DNA of 64,000 nucleotides from contig NC_084761.1 of NCBI RefSeq assembly GCF_028858725.1, forward strand, positions 27,744,501 through 27,808,500, in the 5' to 3' direction. Numbering within the stretch: the stretch's first letter is position 1; each line of letters starts with the position of its first letter. A program made the translations under genes and the position numbers. Below are positions 1 to 13,871 of the stretch, in pieces. Below the pieces are notes generated by a model. That model saw nothing but the letters and a program-made list of their open reading frames with translations. It did not search any database and was not told the origin of the DNA. This DNA comes from Colius striatus. Lineage: Eukaryota > Chordata > Aves > Coliiformes > Coliidae.

Positions 1-23
1 ACCAAGGCAGAGATGATGAGCTG
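1..23 (+). CDS. HSPA4L: HSPA4L partial exon at the window edge
   Basis: The first 23 bases read in phase as QGRDDEL and end at a good donor (gtatgt at 24). The next exon starts in phase 0 with DKMQVD. Human has an acidic stretch ending DNM at this place, so the match is positional and compositional rather than exact. The call rests on phase, donor and placement. Confidence 0.55.
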
Positions 24-3000
24 GTATGTAAACTTGTAAATATCTACACTCCTTGTAATTCTGACGAGAGACAATAATTAGAAATTAAATAACAGTCTAA
101 GCTTTTGACATTTACTACTTCTTCACTCTTCAATTATTTCTTCAGTTACATAATATATTTCTTCATATTTATTAATACAGTACTGGTGAGAATGGCACTA
201 AAAAGTAAAACCAGATTCTAAAGAAAGACTTTTTTTTTTGTTCTTGAGCATCTCTTTACTGGTCTCAGCATTAGTTAATGTTGCTATCGAATGGCAGTGT
301 ACTCAATGAGATCTGTTGGCAAATGAATTCTAAATGTTTGTCTCTCCTCAAATACTACACTTGCCTGAAGCAAAATATGTGGTATTTCTTATATATGGGA
401 AACTTCATAAATACGTTCAAGAACATTTTTCACTAAGGGCACTTCTTTATGTACTTCAGTACTGGCAGTTCCTACAGACTGACTTGTAAGCCTGTAGGGT
501 AAAATTACTAGAAATTGTCATTAATACTGAGAAACTAACAAATCGTGTCTTCCTAATGTAGTGCAAGGAGGATCAACTAACTTCCTTGGTAGTAGACTTG
601 CATACTGAAAGTAGATCATTGAGAGCAGTGAGGTGCAGCTACCACATTTGGCAATGTAGAGCTTGAGGACTGGCTGACAGTGTTTTGCAACTGGGAATGA
701 CACACCAGTGGTGGTATTGGCAGCCTTTTTTCTTGGCTTGTCCTGTCCTATAGCTTGTGATTTTGCTTACGGCACAGCTCACGGGGAAAGAGATGTAGTG
801 CCAAAGAGGATTAAGCAGCATGCAAAGTGCTCAGCAGAGTGACTGGCCTCACAGGCTGTCAGGAGTACTGAGTGAGGTTTAACAGAAAGCAAACACTTGG
901 CGGCTTTATTTAGAGGAAGGAGTGAATTCATTTCCTGACACGATCTTTAGAAATTTCTCCTTAGCAGCTTTTCCCACTTTAGTTGAATATATTATAGGAA
1001 TTAGAGCAAGTGGTTACACAATATTATATTATTAATAAGCATAAGTAACTCCTTAAATGTATTACTCTCCAGGAATCTGAGCATATTTGAAATAACAAAG
1101 ATGATGCAGTTACTTGTGGACAAGTGCCCCGCATCTGATGTTTGTGTACAAATGAATGGTGGCAAGTGACTTAGCTGGCACTTAGTGTAGCAGGAGTATT
1201 GCATGTGGAGTTTACCAAGATGAGTGCCCTGTGTTCTGTACAAGAGTAATCACTTCCATCCCCAGGCTTTCAATCTGTAGTACTTCCATCCATCTAACAC
1301 ATCTTCTGTTTCACAATGGCGCTTGTCAGCAATTACCTTTCATTATCGAGGATGATACCTTCGACCCTGAGGAGGAGGTTTGTGGTGTATATATGTATTA
1401 TTTCCCCCCTCTGGCTTTTCTGTGTAGGCAAAAGAGTTCCCTCCAGTTGTTGCCATTTCTGTGTGAACAGTAAGAACAGTAGATGAAGACTATATTCTTT
1501 TTTTTTCCTACTTTGAAGTGACCAAACTTAAATTTGGGACAATTAGCCTTCTGTTTTTCAACCTCTATCATTAAAAACTCGCTGAACCAATTAATATAGG
1601 TAAACTGCAACGTATGCACCTGCACTAGAGTTCCAATTCCTTCAGTCACTTTTTCTTGCATTTCAAAGAACTAACAGTAAATGATTTTACATGTGTATGT
1701 AGCTTAAATCCAGGAATTGTAATTTCATTGCAATGGAAGTAATCTTGGACTTTTCAGATCTCAGAGCTCATTAGTTATTGATGCTCTGGATCTCCAAGTA
1801 TTGGAGTCATCCTGAAAACTGTAGACATATCTCTTGCTATGTTAGTAAATTTTTTTTGCAGTGATGACAGAATTGTATTACTCAAACTAAATCTAGTGAT
1901 CAGCACTAATAATTAGTGATGTCTTTCAGATCTTTAAATTACATGCCTTATTCAAGGCACAGGTGAACTACAGATAAATCCAAGTGAAACTTCCTTAAGT
2001 TTGGATGGTAGGGATGGAAGCACAGGTCATGCTCCAAAAGGCTACTATAGACACTTAACTTTTTATGGTCCTGTGAGGCAGATTGAGGTAACAATTATGA
2101 TGACTACGTTACTTTTGCTTTGGATTACAAACTTGAAAGTTTGCGTGAAAAAATATTAGGAGGTCAAAGTTCTGGCTGTTCCATAGAGAACTTGTTGTTA
2201 TTGCTTGTGTTGGTGGTGTGTCTCTAGAATGTTTTTGCATATATTTTGTGTATTTACTTCTACTTTAAAACAGTATTCACAAGGCTTAGTGTAATTCTGT
2301 AATGGGGACAGATGTCAACGTCATAATTATTTTAAGTGGCACAGGCAGAGAAGACTTTTCATTGCCTTTGTGAAAGATGTGAATACAAGTGCTGTATCCA
2401 AATGCCTGTTTATACATGGTGAATCAAAAATTCTTCATAAGTCTGTATATTGTCTGTGATCTGTAATTGACCTCAGTCTTAAATTGCACAGCAAACATTT
2501 GCATTCAGTTATTTAACTCTTTTCTAGGATAAAATGCAGGTTGATCAAGATGAAGGTATTCAGAAAAGTCAAGCTGAACAACAGAACCAAGCAGATGAGG
2601 AAACTGAAAATGCAGGAACTGAAACAAAAGTTCGTATTCAGTATTGATAAGGAAATGTGATGTTGCTTCCCTGAGACTTTTTTCCCCAGTATTCTCAAAG
2701 TTATTAATATCACTAGTTGCAAAAGATGAGACTGTATTTAGAGCAGTACAGCTATATTGAAATGTTGTTAGGAATCCTGCATTTCATAGAATCATAGAAT
2801 AGTAGGGTTTGGAAGGGACATTTAGCTATCATCTAGTCCAACCCCCCTGCAGAAGCAGGTTCACCTAGATCAGGTCGCATAGGAACATGTCCAGGTGGGT
2901 CTTGAAGACCTCCAAGGAAGGAGACTCCACAACCCATCTGGGCAGCCTGTGCCACTGCTCCGTCACCCTCACAGTGAAATAGTTTTTTCTTATATTTAAA

Positions 3001-6000
3001 TGGAACTTTTTGTGTTGCAGCTTCATCGTCCTGTTGCTAGATACCACAGAAAAAAGGGATGTCCCAACCTCTTGACACCCACCATTTAGATATTTGTAAA
3101 TATTAATAAGATCCCCCCTCAGTCTCCTCTGTTCTAGACTATTGCCTTTCTAGTCTTTCTAGCCTTTGCACTTGTGTTCTCAACTAGGTGTATGACTAAG
3201 ACTTTAAAGTAAGTTTCTGTTGTTTAACATAGTTTCCTAGTGAAGATGAGATCTAGGGGAACTTAAGAAACATTGTGAAATGTGGTATATGGTGCCCTTA
3301 GCTTTTGAACAAGTTTTCTCAGCGAATGCAGTTCAAAAAAATTAAAGTCTACTGGTTTGGTTTAGAACTGAGGTAGTGATGATTCTGAATAGCAGAGGAA
3401 TAATTATGTGCTTCACTTACATTGATCAATTTTGTAGCTTTACTAGTTTAGTTTGTCTTTTTTGTGAGTGTACATGCTATTACATTTCTGTGCTTCAAAG
3501 TTTCATAATAGCATACATTTTCTTATAGGCTGCTTCAGGAGAAAAGCAAGATCATCCAGTCCAGCCAAAGGTGAAAGCAAAAGTTAAGAGCATTGACCTA
3601 CCTATACAAGCAAGCCTTTATAGACAGCTGGGACAAGATCTTATCAATTGCTATATAGAAAACGAGGTAAGCAACACAAATGGATGACCATTCAAATTAA
3701 TGTTACTGTAAAAAATTATCCAGAAAGTATTTGCAACCAAAAACTTGCTATTTAATTTAGAGTTCTTTGGGATTTTGCCTTTAATTGTAAGGGGACCTGT
3801 TGTGGTTGGGTTTGTAGGTGAAATTAATCAGGTTCACTGGACTTAATGCACAGATCTCTGAGTTAGACCTGTTTCATTCTTAGGTAGGAAACGCCTGGGA
3901 TTGCCAGAGAAGGCTGCACAGTATGGTACAGGAGTGCTCATTGTAGCATTTGTGTGTATTTTGGTGCTTTACATAAGCTTACTTATATCACAGTTTTGTC
4001 CTTTAACTCTTGATCAGCAGGAAAGTTGATGTTAGAAAATTTGCCTTTCGGAGGATCCTTTCTGAACTTTCTAGGTATTGTGTGTGAAGATCCCACCAGT
4101 ATGAGTTCTTCTGAAAGACGATCAGTCTGGAAGAATAAAATAGAAAATCATTTTCATAGGGCAGAATGATTTGTAGTGACTTTCAAACCAGGGTCAAGAC
4201 TGGTCTCTACTTATCATAGACTTGTAGTCCTGTCTGTGTTCTGTAGAGTTCTGTGGTATGGTTTCAAGAGTAGTCATTAAGCTTGACACTTGAAATGCTT
4301 GTTTTTTTTAAAAAAAGCTTTTCTCTGTCCTAGGGGAAGATGATGATGCAAGACAAGCTTGAGAAAGAAAGAAATGATGCTAAGAATGCTGTTGAAGAAT
4401 ACGTGTATGACTTCAGAGACAAACTCTGTGGAGTCTTTGAGAAATTCATCACTGAAGAAGTAAGACACCTATGTTTCAGCTGATGGAAAAAATCCCTTTG
4501 TGTTTAAGTTTGGAGTGTGGATTTTTTGTAGGCTGAGGAGGGTCTCTTGGACTTTCCTTTTTAAGATGAAGTAGATTAACTTTCCCAAAGTGAAGTTGAA
4601 ACTATACTTACACCTGGCATTTTACAAAAATGTACACTTGCATGTCTTGTCCAAAAGTTTCGGTGGCAAGGAAAGATTCAGAGTGCAGGCAGGGAAGAAC
4701 ACCTCTATGCTGGGGGTAGGAAAAGCAGTGCAAATCCACCAGGTGCTCCTAAATGCCATGAGTGGGTAGGATTACAATGAAAGTGACCGGAAGTGGAGTG
4801 TCTGCAGCTCTGTGTTTTACTATCTAATTTCATTAACTTAGAAAAAACGTTTCTTTCCCCACTTAAAAAGTCTTTTGAACTTGGCATGTTGTTGGAGTCC
4901 CAATTGAAGTTGAAGAAAGCCGTACACTAGGTTTTTGCAAAAGCAGTATTGAAAGAACCCTGTAATCACTTCTCTGTAACAGCAATCTGAGTAAAAGTGG
5001 CTGATACGTAAGACATCAGCTCTTCAGAAAGCAAATGTCCAGCAGCAGGTTTAAGGTCTGCTTTCTGAATTACTTGGTCATCAACCCAGCAGTGCACTAC
5101 AGCTGCCTTTCCAGTATAAACGCAAGGGTGTGAGGCTCTTTCACACTGCCGTTTCAAAACTATCTTATTATGGAGCTAGATAAGATCAATATTTCAAAAT
5201 AAAGAAAACGCCGTTGATTTTTAGCCAGTGGAGTCCAACTGAAACAATTTGAATTTCAACTGTATGTGTAGTTGTAAGAATTTGTCTGCTTCTGTCCTGC
5301 AATCTGAGAAGCAGAACTTCTCATGTAAAAATAATAGGAGAGAATGTGAAGAGATGGCATGTGCTTTCTAATAAAACCAATCCTGAAGTTACGTAACTCC
5401 CATAAACTTCACCTGCAAATCATATTAATAGGGCTCTTGCCTCTCCTGTTTTGTAAAATCTTGGCTTTGAGGGTTATTAATTATTCTTACACTATCACTT
5501 AGAATGTCTTAAAGTGGTGGAAATGGTGTTTGCTGAGTAAGGGGTGGTCTGTGTGTGCTGAGAGAAACCTCATTTGTCACATTCCCTTCTGAACTATTGT
5601 CCCTGACTTCCTCCATAGGATTCAAACAAGCTGACTTTAATGTTGGAAGACACAGAAAACTGGCTTTATGAAGATGGAGAGGACCAGCCAAAACAAGTAT
5701 ACATGGATAAGCTTCAGGAGTTAAGAGTAAGGTTTTAAGTTCCTATCTAGAAACATCATGTGTGTGTTTGGGGGTGAGGGGATCCAGAGAAATATTTATA
5801 GCTAAGTAAGCAAAGCTCTTTCAATGAGATGTATCTGTGCATCTATCTGAGTGTTGTAAATCCATGAATTCCTAAATATGGACTTTCACATTGTATCTGG
5901 TTGTAGTTATGAAATGAATGTATCTAGAACTGGAAATACAATTCAGTTTAACATCAGTTGTGCGCTTAACTTGGAAATGGTGGAAATGGTGAAAATAAAG

Positions 6001-8234
6001 TAGACTGTCACTAGTGATGAGATAACTAATTGCTGTGGTACTTTCAGACTGCACACAAGACTGATGGGAAAGAGGCCTTTGAGTAGTTTGATCGCTCTCC
6101 CAAGTATTCAGAATTACACTTTAGAACACATACTCTGGTTTTCCTGCTTCCATTGCTTTCTGTAGCTGTACCATAAACCTCAATTTTAGATGTATTGCTT
6201 AGCTATAAATGCTGAAAAATACTTTAATAGGACATTCCACTGCATCACTTATTAGTAATGATCAGAAAATCCATAACAAATTATAATAATCTCATGGGAA
6301 AATGTGAATTCTGATGGATGATTCACTGGTTTGCAGTTAGTTTTTCTTTAGCTCTTGGGCTTCAACCATTTTCTTTCAAGTCAGATTTTCTTTAGGAGAG
6401 GCATAACTGATGGAAACAGCAGCATAGATCCTGGCAACTGTCGTCTTGCCCTGGATACCAGTGTTCAGGGGAAGGAAAAAACAGACAGTGGAGAAAATTA
6501 AAATTGTTCAGTTTAACAGCTTCAAAGTGAAACTATCCCTGTAAATCCTGTCATGTTTCTTTTGCAAACATACTGTTCAAAATGCTCTCTAGTAAGTAAC
6601 TGCAAAATACTAAGCCTCGTAAGGGCAAACTCTACTCCTGTGTTTAAACTTCTGGGCTGCTTGTGTTCCACTAAAGCAAAATGCAAAGACCAAGCTCTTG
6701 AATGGGTGAGAAAAGTAACCAGACTGAAGTAAACTAAACCTGTATTCTGTATATATTACACTTGCATTCTGTCAAGATCTTTGTGCTTGTGTTTCCAGAA
6801 ATTTGGACAGCCTATTCAGGAAAGATACATGGAACATGAAGAGAGACCAAAAGTTTTAAATGAACTGGGAAAGAAGATTCAGCTCCTTATGAAAGCAGTG
6901 GAAGCATACAAAAATAAGGTAGAAGCAAATTAGGGAATTAACTATTACAGGTGTTTTGAGTTTGGCAGTATACTTTTTGTAGTCCTGTAGGATTATGTGT
7001 TCTGCTGCTTTAAAACAACAGCTGTGCTTCTGCTCCTGAGAACTTCTTACTGTTCTAGATTGGTAGCAAAAATGGTTTTGTCATGAGAACACAAAAGAAG
7101 CATAGTCACACTTCCTGTGCCGACTTGTACTCCTGGAATGAGTGTCTCAAGTTCTGGCTGTTACCATAGTTTCTTTAGCTTAGAAGGCTTATCTTTTGGG
7201 GTTCACAAAATTAGAGTAAACCTCAGATGCTTTTTTCTTTATGTAGTTTGATTAGTAACCTGCACTTCAGTAGTGCGCACCTAAGTTCAAAATTTAAAGT
7301 GTCTAAAAAGCATGTCTTTTTCTGCAGTCATTCTTCATACTACAAGCTTGTTAAACGCTATTCCTAGCAAGTTGTAACTGTTACCCTATTTTATGTGTCC
7401 ATGACATTTTTAATTGGGTGGGAAGCATATGTTAATGATATAAACATCTCTCTCCTTAGGATGAAAAATACGATCACTTAGATCCTTCTGAGATGGAGAA
7501 AGTTGAAAAATACATTAGTGAGGCTATGAATTGGTTGAACAGCAAAATGAATGCCCAGAACAAACTGAGCCTAACGCAGGATCCAGTTGTCAAAGTGGCA
7601 GAAATACTGACAAAATCTAAGGTAATAAAACCCAACATTGGACATGTTGCATTCTAAGTGTTTCTTAACAAGATTTTAGCTTCTGTGTTGAGCTAGACTA
7701 TTGCACCTGCACAGATTTTCAAGTTATTAAAAGATTCAGACAGAGGGAGCAGTGATCTTAACAATGTGCAGTTGTGGCTCTTGGTTTACAATAGTACCTC
7801 TGAACAACCCTTTATAAAATATTGTGAGTTACAGAACCAGGCTTGCTGGGAATGGATTACCAAACAGGCTTTGGACAGATGGGAAGCCTTTTGCTAGGGG
7901 AAGGTTTTCTTGACAGAGTTAAGTCTGGTCCTTGAAAGTGAAACTCTGGGTCATTATGAAGCTGAAACAAGTTTGAGATGTTCTAGTTGAGTGCCATTAC
8001 TTGTGCCACCAAATGAATGTGCTTTTCTGTTCCAACTAGGAATTGGATAGCTTCTGTAATCCCATTATATACAAACCCAAACCGAAGATAGAACCTCCCA
8101 GTGATGGGCAGCCAAAAGCTAATGGTGAACACAATGGGCCAGTGAACGGACAGAGTGGTACTGAAACGAAACCTGAACCAGCGAAGGACAATTCTCAGCA
8201 GACCAAACCACCTGGAGAAATGGAAGTGGACTAA
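1..8234 (+). CDS. HSPA4L: Heat shock 70 kDa protein 4-like (Hsp110 family), 3' part
   Basis: Coding exons: 1-23 (partial), 2528-2629, 3529-3666, 4334-4459, 5619-5726, 6799-6918, 7460-7621 and 8040-8234 (TAA at 8232). All introns are GT-AG and all junctions fall between codons. They encode about 323 residues, matching roughly residues 515-839 of the human protein as I recall it: an acidic linker ([10 protein letters not shown]), the helical substrate-binding lid ([60 protein letters not shown]) and a charged tail ending GEMEVD. The nucleotide-binding domain is upstream of the window. Hsp110 proteins act in the cytosol as nucleotide-exchange partners of Hsp70 and as holdases. HSPA4L is distinguished from HSPA4 by near-identity to recalled HSPA4L through the lid. 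The last exon is also open on the opposite strand, which is a shadow. The donor at 6919 (gtagaa) is weak. Confidence 0.96.
2784..3140 (-). mobile_element. CR1 LINE 3' fragment in an HSPA4L intron
   Basis: The + strand starts with TCATAGAATCATAGAAT, the reverse complement of the CR1 3' tail. On the minus strand a remnant of the CR1 ORF2 end follows ([20 protein letters not shown], then [15 protein letters not shown]). It is 5'-truncated, as most CR1 copies are, and antisense to the host gene. It begins about 155 bp after the exon ending at 2629. Confidence 0.93.
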
Positions 8235-10055
8235 ATCTTGCATTTCTTTTACTGAATCAAAATAGTGCAAGTAACCACAGGGTCCATTCTTTTTGTCTGG
8301 TACACACCTCAGATGTTCAGTTATTCTTAGCCAACTTTCCGTCATTTGTTGCTGAGTAGTTTTGAAAGTGTTTTATATTAAGTACACCTCTGTTCATTTC
8401 CACTGATGCTGCTTATGTGGAGCTTTAGCCAAATGTAGATTGTATAAGTCAGTTTAAGCTTTCCCAATATATTTTATATCAAACATACAGAATTGCTATA
8501 TAAATGGCAACAATCTACCTTATTTAAAGCTTTTATTGTGGATAAACCTCAGCTCCTTTATTCAGGAAAGGATACTGTATTGCACTACTGATGCTCAAAT
8601 GTAGATCTAATTGCATCTTTATTTTGGAAAAATATTGGAATTGAAGTGGCAAAACTTGTCACTCCAAAGCACTGACCTTTTCTAGTTATGTATTGTTATA
8701 ATTTAAATATTAAAATAGAGTTTAGTTGGCATACTAGTCCATCTTGTTGCTGTATCATAAGAATTGTATGGTCTTATTCACATAAACTGAGTAATACAAG
8801 CTTAAACATTTTTTAGATGCCCATACCACTAACTATCTTAGTTACAAAGTGCTAGCATACTGGCTGTGCCACGTGCTGAAGTGAAATTCACCAAGGGTCT
8901 CAGTGCATATGGCTGTACATGAACCTACTGTGCTTAGGATAGGGTGATGCTAAGGACAATAGTACAAAAAAGGGTACACAAGGACTGTTGTGTACCTTTC
9001 CCTTGCAAATGTCTTATTGCACATGTTAGTATTTCCGCTTGTTTTGTTTTGACTGAAATCTAGGTCTTGATCACATCTTCTGCTGGGGTGGATAAACAAC
9101 AAAAATTGCACTGTGCAAGCCAGATATTAGCACCCTGGTTTTTATGTTGCTGGAGTGCTGTTTGTTGCAAACTTGAAAGAAGTACCGAGAGCTAATTTAA
9201 GCCTTGGTGCTCAGCATGTAAACCTTTTTTTGTCAAGGATCAAAACAAAAGAGCTTAAAAACTGGATGTTGTTACCCCAGAGATGGAACCTACTTGATGA
9301 ACTTGTATAACTTGCAGTTATCTTTGGTCACTTAATGAAAGTGTCTATAATGTATTACACAGTTGAGTCACTATTTTCTTTGATACATCTTAGACATTGT
9401 CAAGGTCCAATATGTATTCATAAATTCTGGATGCTTCTGCCAGTCACTGAGGTACTGTAGCACTTAGTAGGTCTCTTTTTTCTTGTGACTTTTGGTGCTT
9501 CTATTACCAGAATAGGAGTGGATTACTCTTAACTGTGAAGTCAAGTCAGAGTAAGAGGAGTAGTTGCAGTGTAAGCTTCTGAGTCAAACTCCATTGCAGA
9601 AATGCATTCAGGTGTTAATCAGGCTTTTCTGCAGCAGTTCTCCTGTACGAGCTCTTGTAAACAAGTGCAGGGTCATACTGTCTCCAACCATGTCCTTTGT
9701 CTTCCATCACTGTTCATCATACTAAAACAGCAGTCTGTGTCCCAAGCTAGATTTGGTAGAGGTGAACTATACTCTGATATCTTCACTGAAAAAGGAAGTA
9801 TCACAGTGTTAGAGAAATCTGCTAAACTAGCTCAAGTGCCACAATTGTATCTTCAGGACTGACATCAAGTGACTGAGATGCACATACTTTGCCCTGCTGT
9901 TGCCTCTACAAAATAACTGTGGATGGTCTGGCACTTGGAGTTTAAGTATTTACTGCTCCTGAACAAAAACAGAGTGACTGTGAAGAGCGCTGGAGCTACT
10001 CTGCAACATCAGTCTTGAATTCTGCCACTGTAGTCATACATCTTTGGCACTGGGA

Positions 10056-10072
10056 GGGGGGGGGGGGGGGGG
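10056..10072 (+). repeat. G17 homopolymer
   Basis: An uninterrupted run of 17 G follows GGGA. It could fold as a G-quadruplex in RNA if the HSPA4L transcript extends this far. Run length may be uncertain because of sequencing error. Confidence 0.9.
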
Positions 10073-10943
10073 TGACTGTACTTCAGTGACCATTGTCCTA
10101 AGTCAGTACATGACTGAGCCTAGCTTTGGTCCTGTAGGCTGATATCTTAATGGCTTCACCACAGCAGTGTAAGGAGTACCGTTCTTAAGTATGGGCTTCC
10201 TAAAATTCAGCTACATGTTAATGTGTCTAGGAGACGTCCTGATACTTTGCAGAAGAGCTCAAACATTGGAAATCTCCAGTGTAAGCTCTCCAGTAACTAA
10301 AAGGTCATGTATAAGAAGAGAAAGTGTTCTACTCATGGCCATGGGATGCTTAATACTGCATTACAAATGTCTGAGGCAATTCTGATGCATAAAGGCTGCA
10401 GTAATTCTAGAGCAAGCTTAAAAGCAGTATGGTTAAGCAACTGTAGTAAGGTTTTCTTACTCTAGAGTAGGGGTTTTTTTTGTTGTGCATCTGCTCTGTC
10501 TCTATAGCCCCAGCCTGCCACTAGTAACTGGTTGCTGATGTACACATTAAGGATCCCATTGGAAGGGCAAAATTGTTCTTTCCACAGTGGGCTTCACATA
10601 AACAGGAACATATGAGTCGTTAATATGTAATCTGTTTTCAGTTACAAATAAGGAATTTTACCAGGACACAGATTTAAAGTTCTCAAGTACTTACATAAGT
10701 TATGCACAACTGGAAGATGAGGTTTTGTGCACTGAACTCAATCAAACAGGAGAGTTATCCTGTGGCTACCCTGACAGCACCAGAACAACTTATCTTCAAA
10801 CTAAGTTTTTGTTAGGGAACACACAGTTGTATTCTACTCTACATCTTGTTTCTTTTATTTAAAACAGGCACGTGTTGCTAAAGTCTTCTCTTGAGGGCAA
10901 GATAGCTTTCTACTGTTTTAAGATGTTCCCTCTGTCCAACAAA

Positions 10944-10949
10944 AATAAA
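10944..10949 (+). terminator. HSPA4L: Candidate polyadenylation signal
   Basis: This is a canonical AATAAA 2.7 kb after the HSPA4L stop; a second AATAAA follows at 11010. It is a candidate only, as other signals lie at 8709 (ATTAAA) and 13051. Confidence 0.3.
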
Positions 10950-13842
10950 AGAATAGGAAGTAACACTGTTTTTGTAAAGGCAGGAGGAGGTTTGGGTTTT
11001 CTTTATTTAAATAAAAAAGTTTTGTTAATCACAATCCCCACCTTCGTGTAAAAGTTTAGTTAGAAAACAACATAAATACATTTTTATTTTACCACTTACA
11101 CCTTTCCTTTTTCCTCTTCTCCTGGCTTGAGCAGTAAGGACTTGCTCAAGAAATGGCTTTTAAATTAATTTTCTAAACGAAGTTGTTAGCAGCTGCTTTG
11201 CAACTGATTCTAGGCTTCCTTTCCACATCTTTTATTACAGTAGCTTAAACTTCAGGATTTTCTGTGAACTTTATTCAGATGTAACAATCTGGTTTTTTTT
11301 TTTTTAACAGTCCCTTTAAGTTAAACCATTAATATTCTTGCTTTAGAAGGGAGAAGGGTGCTACATAATAACCCAATGCAGCTGCTTGCCTTGTTTGTGT
11401 TTGAATTTGAATGTGTGGCTGAATGTGAATGAAGAATCCTCTTCTTTCTTTGCTTCTGGCAGTGTCCTTCTTTTCACTGTTTAAACACTGCCCTTGGGGC
11501 ATGCTTGCAAAACTTACAGTAGTCAGTTTGATTCCAAATTCCCCAAGAGTTGTTAGGGTGAAGCACCAAACTGTCTTCCCTTGACAGTGTGAGGGGGAAG
11601 GTGCTCTTGTCTCTTGCTCTGAGGTATGGCAGCACCGTCAGGCACCCCACTAACTGTAGTTCCACTTCTGAGGCAAAGCCTGTAACTGCAGTGTTCTCCA
11701 TGACTTCTGGGCAGCCAGAGGCTACCACGGCCCTGACATGCAGCGGCAAGTTTTTGGTGCCGCCATTTAAAAGCGAGAGCTATTAATGTCAGTTGATAAA
11801 GTTCCCTCAGCTGTTCAGCACTTGAAGTGGCTTACTTTTTTTAAACATCTTGGTGTGATGAACTCCCCCCTCTGCTATATATTTGTCCTGTTACTAACTG
11901 TTCTCAGATACTCTGTATTTCAGGAAACAGGATTTCCTTTCCAAGTATTTTTTTGAAACTTGTGAGAACTTTACGGCCCTCACCTTGGAATCTTTCCACT
12001 CCTGTGTGCCACTAGCTTTCAACAGCATACACGGGTGGCATTTACTGGTTCAAAACCCCTAAGCCAGCTGCTGTAGGAAAAGCAGCAAAGTTCAATTACC
12101 ATAGATTAGTGTCATCATGAACCTTGTTTCTCAAAATAGGGCTTATCATTTTTTTTAATAGACTCTAGTATGCTGATATCTGTGAGCCCATCAGCTGTGG
12201 GTCAGTATAGTATCCACAGGCTCTTAAGGATGCTTTGAGCAGCTACCACTGGCTGAGAGTTGTTAATAGGGTGGAATAATATTATGAGGCCTCTTACACT
12301 TTTTGTTGTTGTTAGATTGTGTTCTGGCCTTTCAGGCACCAAGAAGACAAGCTGTCTTACCAAAAGAGGTGGTACAAATATGTTACTTAAGGCAGTTAAT
12401 GCTTCAGATTTTAATTTCAACTCTCAAAATAATGTTTGGAGTATAAATACAAACTGTTAGGAGCTAGAGAAGGTGTGTGGTGGCTGACAGCTGAATTCTT
12501 AATTCTCCACAGCTGAAATTTGAAGACTTTAACCATTTATTACACATGTAAATAACAGCAAAACCAGTTAAATTTGACTGTTAGCACTGCAGCATACTAA
12601 ATCGGGAATGTGCTCATGTGATTTCACTGATAGTAGACCCAGTTTTCCATCTTCCTGGTTAGAAGGAACTACATCAAACAATGAAAAGGAGGAGTTGCTG
12701 CAATGTGAGCTATGAAGAGTAATTATAAGGAAAGCTGCAATTAAGAGCTATACCCACCGGCCACCTCTACAAAGTGTTGAAATGGTTTAACGAACTTTAT
12801 TTCAGAAAGGTGGTAGTCCCTGAATGTTACATAGTTGGAAAAGTTCATTTACATAGTCTAAACATATTTCCACAGGGTGGGGGGAGGGAAGAGATGGGAG
12901 TGTTAGAATTTAAAGCAGTGTTTTAAGTATGCAAAATGTTTACTCTGTATGTAAATGGGATTCTTATTAGTGACAGATCATGTGCAAATTGACAATACTT
13001 CAATTTATTTTTGAATGGCAATATAGATTGTCAAGGTTGTGTATAATTATAATAAATATATAAACTGCTACTTGAACCATAAATGACCACCCAAGACCTC
13101 ATTTTTACATCAGTGTTCTTAAAGGAAGCTTTGTCTGATGTCATGGATTAATCCAAGGTATGTTTGGCCAAAAGACCTCAGGTAAGAAATAGGCATTTTA
13201 GGTAGCTCACCCTGTCTTGCTTGGTCAGGTGTGGTTTCTCTCATGCTTCCCTGTCCCAGTTAGCTGCAGACTCTTCTACCAACAATCTCCACCAGATGAA
13301 TTACCTATGAACACTGGGACTGATCCCTCCACCCCCTGCAGCCCATAGTATTGTGGTGTCTCTGGGCAACTCCAGTCATTTTCATACCTGCAATCACTTG
13401 TGCATTTTGGCAAGCACAAACTGCTAAATTTAAAGTAATTCATCTCTCTAAAATAATGTATTGCAACATAAAAGTTCAAAGTAGTCTTCCAGCATCATGG
13501 GGAACTTGATGGCTTTGGGTGGTGGTGGTTTTCTGAGAAGATCCTGAAGTGCAGCAGTCCATGCGCTTACCCCAGGAGGTCTTTCACCTCTGCAGTGCAG
13601 TGAGAATCCCTCCGTCCTCATGCAATGCCTGTCAAATATTTGCATCCCCTACATGGATGTATCAAAACATGACTCGGCGCATTTATAGTCATCTTCAATA
13701 GACATTACAAGCTACACAAAGTCTACATTTCTTTCAGGCTTTGCATACTTGGATAAATCTAATACAACATTTCAATAATACTAACTTCATAAGATTTGGG
13801 ATTTAGGAGTGGGGAAAAGTCCTATTAAAACGAGATGTCTGT

Positions 13843-13871
13843 ATATATATATATACACACACACACACACA
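13843..13871. repeat. (TA)n(CA)n microsatellite
   Basis: A TATATA run passes directly into a CACACA run, followed by related ATGTATCTATACATAC sequence. The short open frame across it (YIYIYTHTHTCIYTYS) is an artefact of the repeat. Confidence 0.9.

Larger units (their letters stand above)
8235..13080 (+). other. HSPA4L: Probable HSPA4L 3' UTR and flank
   Basis: No exon of another gene is recognisable here. Candidate polyadenylation signals on the + strand are ATTAAA at 8709, AATAAA at 10944, AATAAA at 11010 and AATAAA at 13051. The sequence is AT-rich without transposon tails, which would fit a long 3' UTR with alternative ends, but the true 3' end cannot be set from sequence. The open frame at 9602-9862 resembles nothing I know. 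Confidence 0.4.

Noticed and set aside
7983-8345. 120-codon minus-strand frame over the HSPA4L last exon
   Set aside because: It is the antisense shadow of the genuine last exon.
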